Positions 7,131 to 10,090 of a stretch of 10,090 nucleotides of DNA are shown here, piece after piece. The position numbers were made by a program, and so were the translations under genes. The notes under the pieces are model-generated. The model was not told where the DNA came from. It worked only from the letters and a program-made list of their open reading frames with translations, and searched no databases. Position 1 is the first letter of the stretch; the number at the start of each line of letters is the position of its first letter. Source of the DNA: Thermoplasmata archaeon (GTDB lineage: Archaea > Thermoplasmatota > JAKEGO01). The stretch is taken from contig JAKEGO010000184.1 of assembly GCA_022615805.1 (NCBI GenBank), positions 1-10,090 of the forward strand, read 5' to 3'.

Positions 7131-7170
7131 CCACCTCGAACGTTTGGGCAACGGATTCGACGTATTATAG
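7131..7170 (-). promoter_or_regulatory. Probable promoter and Shine-Dalgarno site of the apbE-rnf operon
   Basis: On the minus strand CTATAATACG (7161-7170) is a good archaeal TATA-like element between bioY and apbE. About 25 bases downstream the predicted transcript start falls near 7141. GAGGTGG (7131-7137) follows, and then the CTG proposed as the apbE start at 7126. The spacing of all three elements is consistent and supports the short form of ApbE. Confidence 0.5.
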
Positions 7171-7238
7171 CTATCGTTCTGCCCCGCGAACGAGCGCAAG
7201 CCGGGTCACGATCTCCTTCGCCCCCTCGGGACGTGGCT

Positions 7239-7847
7239 TCAGGCGCGAATGGCACCCGACGGGGTCAGGTAGACCGCAGCTCCGCCGGCGAGAGCGGCCT
7301 TCACGGCCTCAGCGCCGAGGAACGGGAGGAATCCGTAGAGTAGGGCTTGCGCGGGAGTGAATCCGAGGGCGACGAGGCCGAGAGTGCCGCAGGCGAGTAT
7401 CGCGAGCGAGGCGACGAACATCGTCCCGACGAGGGAAGAGACGCTACCCGCGACCGCCCGGCCGTCGACGGCGTAACCGAGGGCCTCGGAAGCGAGCACG
7501 AATCCGACAAGGTACCCCCCCGTGGCGCCGAACAGAACGTCGACGCCCGCGTTCCCGCCGGCGAACCAGGGCATACCGGCCGCACCGATCGCTATGTAGA
7601 GCGACTGGCTTGCGGCGCCCCAGTGCTTCCCAAGCATGACGCCCGAGAGGAGCACGAAGAAGGTCTGCGCCGTGAAGGGGACTGGCGAGTAGGGCGTATA
7701 GACCCTCAGGAAGGCGCCCATGCCGGTGAGGCCGGCAAAGACCAGTGCCAGTATCGTCATGTTCACGTGCGAGGTCTCGAGCCGCCACTGGTGGTAGCGG
7801 CGGACCGCGCTGTTCCATACGTTCATGCCCGCATGGACGTGCATCAT
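7239..7847 (-). CDS. bioY: BioY, biotin-transporter substrate-binding (S) component
   Basis: BioY is the membrane S component of the energy-coupling-factor biotin uptake system; it binds biotin and works alone or with an EcfA/EcfT module. The product (202 residues) has about six hydrophobic segments. It carries the family's PYSPVPFTAQTFFVLLSG (52-69), GKHWGAASQSLYIAIGAAG (73-91) and GGNAGVDVLFGATGGYLVGF (97-116) regions, plus a PFLGAEAVKAALA end. The residues before about 30 are longer than usual. ATG 7847 or 7844 is preferred, with GGTGA (7850-7854) just before and an AT-rich element about 25-35 bases upstream; M30 is an alternative. No ecfA or ecfT gene is in the window. Only the start is uncertain. 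Confidence 0.88.
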   Translation of the reverse strand: MMHVHAGMNVWNSAVRRYHQWRLETSHVNMTILALVFAGLTGMGAFLRVYTPYSPVPFTAQTFFVLLSGVMLGKHWGAASQSLYIAIGAAGMPWFAGGNAGVDVLFGATGGYLVGFVLASEALGYAVDGRAVAGSVSSLVGTMFVASLAILACGTLGLVALGFTPAQALLYGFLPFLGAEAVKAALAGGAAVYLTPSGAIRA

Positions 7848-7867
7848 GGTCACCGCGACTGCACCCT

Positions 7868-7890
7868 GGTATATGAATATATTGATATCG
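7868..7890 (-). promoter_or_regulatory. Probable bioY promoter, nearly palindromic
   Basis: The sequence is strikingly AT-rich against its surroundings. On the minus strand it includes AATATATT and TTCATATA. TATA positions around 7872-7880 predict transcript starts at about 7847-7855, at or just before the bioY ATG. The 18 bases 7871-7888 form an inverted repeat with one symmetric mismatch pair. A repressor operator here is possible but not shown. Confidence 0.45.
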
Positions 7891-8034
7891 TCTTGGACGG
7901 AACTCCTCCGATCCTGACGGAACGTTATCGAGGACCCGAGCCCGCAACGCCGTGATCCCGGTACGTTACAGGCGATACATCCATCGTTCTCCGAAACACG
8001 GACGCCTGGGAGGTACGGGATGGTGCCGATCCCT

Positions 8035-8415
8035 TCACTTCGTCGGGATGACGGCGATCCCCGATATCTCCACCTTCGCCCCCTTCGGGAGACGCGAGAC
8101 CTCCACGACCGCACGGGAGGGGCGGTGCTCTCCGAGGAACCCGGCGTAGACCTCGTTGAAGTGCTCGAACTGGTCCAGGTCGGTGATGTAGACGTTGACC
8201 ATCGCCAGGTGCTCCACCCCGAGACCGGCCGTCCAGAGGATGGCCCTGAGGTTCTCGAGGGCCTGGAGGGCCTGCTTGTCGAGCGAATCGGTCATCTCGC
8301 CCGTAAGCGGTTCGGTGCCGATCTGTCCCGATATGAAAAGGAGGTCGCATCCGACGCACGCCTGGCTGTAGGGGCCGACGGGGGCCGGGGCGTTCTCGCA
8401 GAAGATGGTCCGCAT
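8035..8415 (-). CDS. ridA: RidA-family enamine/imine deaminase
   Basis: This 126-residue protein belongs to the RidA (YjgF/YER057c/UK114) family, small trimeric cytoplasmic proteins. They hydrolyse reactive 2-aminoacrylate and related imines released by PLP enzymes. Typical segments are PAPVGPYSQA (10-19), LFISGQIG (26-33), ENLRAILWTAG (54-64), VNVYITDL (73-80) and RPSRAVVEVSRLPKGAKVEI (98-117). R101 corresponds to the carboxylate-binding arginine and E116 to the conserved glutamate, so it should be active. Length matches the family. ATG 8415 has a TATA element 22-32 bases upstream. No PLP enzyme is adjacent, so its partner is not shown by context. Confidence 0.94.
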   Translation of the reverse strand: MRTIFCENAPAPVGPYSQACVGCDLLFISGQIGTEPLTGEMTDSLDKQALQALENLRAILWTAGLGVEHLAMVNVYITDLDQFEHFNEVYAGFLGEHRPSRAVVEVSRLPKGAKVEISGIAVIPTK

Positions 8416-8436
8416 GCAACGCGATATCCTTTCACC

Positions 8437-8447
8437 ATTATATTAAT
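8437..8447 (-). promoter_or_regulatory. Probable ridA TATA element
   Basis: On the minus strand ATTAATATAAT lies 22-32 bases upstream of the RidA ATG, consistent with a short-leader or leaderless archaeal transcript. A second AT-rich run (about 8455-8474) lies further upstream and may belong to the 3' end of the deaminase transcript. Confidence 0.5.
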
Positions 8448-8498
8448 TGTTATCGTAAAATATGGATATAATGAGCGATGAGCCGTCAGTAACTGGCT

Positions 8499-9770
8499 TC
8501 ACTCGACGTTCGAGAAGAGGTCGGCGGCGGCCTCCCTCGCCCGCTCGAGGACCTCCTCCTCGCCCTCGACGACCCCTTCCAGCATCAGCACCTCGCCGTC
8601 GCAGATGGTGGTGTCGACGCATCCCCCGCTGGCGGAGTAGACCAGGTCGCTGACGAGGTCGTGCCCAGGCGTCATCTCGGGGCGGTGGAGGTCGACGAGG
8701 ACGATGTCGGCCCGCTTCCCGACGGCGATCTCCCCGGCGTCGATCCCGAGGGCGCGGGCTCCGGCCAACGTCGCCATCGCGAACGCCTCATGGGCGGGCA
8801 TCGCGGTCGGGTCTCCGGTCGCGTGCTTCTGGAGGAGCGCCGCCGTCTTCATCGTGTCGAACATGTCCAGGCCGTTGTTCGAGGCGCAGCCGTCAGTGCC
8901 CAGCGTCACGGGCATCCCGGTCTTGCGCATCAGCACGTAGGGCATCGCGGCCCCGACCGAGAGCTTCATGTTCGAGACCGGGCAGTGGGAGGCGGTGACG
9001 CCTCGCTCTGCGAGGAGGGCGATGTCGTCGGAGTCGAGCCAGACGCAATGCGCCGCCAGCAGGCGCGGGGAGAGCAGGCCGAGGTCGTCGAGCGACTGGA
9101 CGAGCCTCTTCCCGGTCCGCGCCTGATAGTCCATGACCTCCTTCTTCGTCTCTGCCAGGTGGAAGTGGACCTGCAGTCCCATCGACGCCGACATGTCGGC
9201 GATCGCCCCGATGGCCTCGTCGCTGACCGTGTACGGCGCGTGGGGGCCCAGCGCGGCGGTCGCCCGGGGGCACCTGACGTCCCGTATCTCCTTGACCTGT
9301 TTCCTCGCGCCCTTCATGGCGCCCTCGATGTCGTCGGCGGCGAGCATGTCGAAGAACACGGCACTGATGACCCCCCTGATGCCGGAGTCCTTCACCGCCC
9401 GGGCGGTGGCTCCGACGTGGTAGTACATGTCGTTGAAGGCCGTCGTGCCGGACCGGACCATCTCGAGGCAGGCGAGCCTTGTCCCCCAGTAGACGTGGTC
9501 GTCCGTCAACTTGGTCTCGAGGGGCCATATCCTCTCCGAGAGCCACGTCATTAGCGGGAGGTCGTTGGCGTAGGACCGGAAGAGGGTCATGGCGGCGTGC
9601 GTGTGCGTGTTGACCATCCCGGGAATGGCGGCCTTCCCGGTGCCGTCGATCACGGTGGCCCCCCTGGACCTGAACATGCCCGCATCGCCGATGCCCGCGA
9701 TGAGACCGTCCTCGATGAGTATGTCGGAAGCGCTCCCGTCAAGGAGGACGTTGCGGACGATCACGCTCAT
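8499..9770 (-). CDS. dadD: Amidohydrolase, 5'-deoxyadenosine / S-adenosylhomocysteine deaminase type
   Basis: This 423-residue metal-dependent amidohydrolase belongs to the MtaD/DadD group. These enzymes deaminate 5'-deoxyadenosine, methylthioadenosine or S-adenosylhomocysteine, and in methanogens recycle radical-SAM by-products. Metal ligands are in place: H56 and H58 (NTHTH), H204 (VHFHLAE) and D293 (GTDG). E207 is the expected catalytic glutamate. H177 (LGPHAPY) and H241 (AAHCVW) are the other conserved histidines. SHCPVSNMKLSVG (261-273) and GKRADIVLVDL (351-361) are typical. ATG 9770 gives the usual family N terminus; the open frame extends further upstream but contains no supported start. 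A TATA element about 25 bases before the ATG suggests a leaderless transcript. The substrate among the adenosine derivatives cannot be decided from sequence. Confidence 0.9.
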   Translation of the reverse strand: MSVIVRNVLLDGSASDILIEDGLIAGIGDAGMFRSRGATVIDGTGKAAIPGMVNTHTHAAMTLFRSYANDLPLMTWLSERIWPLETKLTDDHVYWGTRLACLEMVRSGTTAFNDMYYHVGATARAVKDSGIRGVISAVFFDMLAADDIEGAMKGARKQVKEIRDVRCPRATAALGPHAPYTVSDEAIGAIADMSASMGLQVHFHLAETKKEVMDYQARTGKRLVQSLDDLGLLSPRLLAAHCVWLDSDDIALLAERGVTASHCPVSNMKLSVGAAMPYVLMRKTGMPVTLGTDGCASNNGLDMFDTMKTAALLQKHATGDPTAMPAHEAFAMATLAGARALGIDAGEIAVGKRADIVLVDLHRPEMTPGHDLVSDLVYSASGGCVDTTICDGEVLMLEGVVEGEEEVLERAREAAADLFSNVE

Positions 9771-9790
9771 GCGATGTGATTGGCGCGGGG

Positions 9791-9800
9791 CGATAAAAGG
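9791..9800 (-). promoter_or_regulatory. Likely TATA element of the deaminase gene
   Basis: On the minus strand CCTTTTATCG lies 21-30 bases before ATG 9770. This is the spacing expected if transcription starts at or next to the start codon. No Shine-Dalgarno sequence is seen before the ATG. Confidence 0.5.
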
Positions 9801-9869
9801 CTGATGTCGCGAGACGGAACCCGATATCGAGCCAGAGCGAATGACCGATGCTTGCCGGCCGTCATTAGG

Positions 9870-9880
9870 ATTAAGTATCT
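9870..9880 (+). promoter_or_regulatory. Likely TATA element of the divergent secreted-protein gene
   Basis: ATTAAGTATCT is centred about 25 bases before ATG 9899, and no Shine-Dalgarno site is visible. This again suggests a leaderless archaeal transcript. With the deaminase promoter it forms a 128-base divergent promoter region. Confidence 0.5.
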
Positions 9881-9898
9881 CCCGGCCAATCGGCGCGC

Positions 9899-10090
9899 AT
9901 GCGATGGTCGCAGCCCGCGGCGACCGCACTGGCCGCCCTCGTGCTGATGGCGGCGGCGGCTCCCGCGGCCCGCTCGTCGGCCGGCAACCCGTCATATCCT
10001 CTCATGCTGGGGAGCCCCGAGATCGGAAACGTCACGGAGAACTGGTGGCAGAACCGGACGGCCACGATGGAGGTGCGCTACTCCCTCACC
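9899..10090 (+). CDS. Secreted or surface protein of unknown function, cut by the window edge
   Basis: The first 64 codons are in the window. The N terminus is a classical Sec signal peptide: MRWSQ, then an Ala/Leu/Val-rich core (about 7-22), and a likely cleavage region around APAARSSAG. The mature part begins NPSYPLMLGSPEIGN and continues with ENWWQNRTATMEVRYSLT, with two possible N-glycosylation sequons (NVT and NRT). I do not recognise the family. ATG 9899 is chosen because the TATA element is 25 bases upstream; ATG 9904 reads a shadow frame without a signal peptide. The gene runs divergently from the deaminase. Confidence 0.7.
   Translation, partial: MRWSQPAATALAALVLMAAAAPAARSSAGNPSYPLMLGSPEIGNVTENWWQNRTATMEVRYSLT

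Noticed and set aside
7921..7968. ACGTTA repeated at 7922 and 7963 upstream of bioY
   Set aside because: Only six bases match, without symmetry or further copies; chance is sufficient.
8482..8499. Possible terminator hairpin after the deaminase gene (AGCC...GGCT) followed by AT-rich DNA
   Set aside because: The stem is only four base pairs and there is no clean T-tract, so it is too weak to list as a feature.
8661..9554. Long plus-strand open frame of 297 codons
   Set aside because: It lies antisense to the deaminase gene, whose metal-ligand motifs are all intact. The frame is Arg/Gly/Asp/Val/His-rich, as expected of a shadow in GC-rich DNA.

Overview
The window is GC-rich and looks archaeal. 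Every recognisable gene except the last lies on the minus strand. Archaeal-style TATA elements sit about 25 bases before several starts (dadD-type gene, RidA, BioY, ApbE, and the plus-strand secreted protein). Two of these starts look leaderless, while genes inside the operon carry strong GGAGGTG Shine-Dalgarno sites. Together with an archaeal-type 5'-deoxyadenosine/SAH deaminase, this suggests a euryarchaeal or Thermoplasmatota-like lineage. The taxonomic placement is inference and not secure.

The core (564-7126, minus strand) is a complete Rnf complex operon in the order apbE-rnfC-rnfD-rnfG-rnfE-rnfA-rnfB. Rnf is a membrane, flavin and iron-sulfur machine that couples ferredoxin:NAD+ electron transfer to ion pumping. 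ApbE is the FMN transferase that covalently flavinylates RnfG and probably RnfD. Neighbouring genes overlap by 1 to 4 bases (translational coupling), except for a 142-base structured gap between rnfE and rnfA. Three subunits are unusual. RnfE has a four-cysteine, zinc-ribbon-like N-terminal extension. RnfD has a low-complexity N-terminal extension of about 107 residues. RnfB seems to have lost exactly one of the two clusters in its last ferredoxin domain. ApbE appears to start at a CTG codon.

Upstream of the operon, on the same strand, are a BioY biotin-transporter S component (7239-7847), a RidA-family enamine/imine deaminase (8035-8415) and an amidohydrolase of the MtaD/DadD type (8499-9770). 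Each has its own likely promoter. From the right edge a divergent plus-strand gene begins (9899 to the end), encoding a signal-peptide protein cut by the window. At the left edge, downstream of rnfB, is a short-chain dehydrogenase/reductase (1-478) with a one-base frameshift, cut by the window edge.

There is no gene-free stretch longer than about 190 bases. I saw no tRNA, rRNA, CRISPR array, insertion sequence or prophage. The most distinctive signal is the set of N-terminal add-ons on the archaeal Rnf subunits, with the structured intergenic element between rnfE and rnfA.
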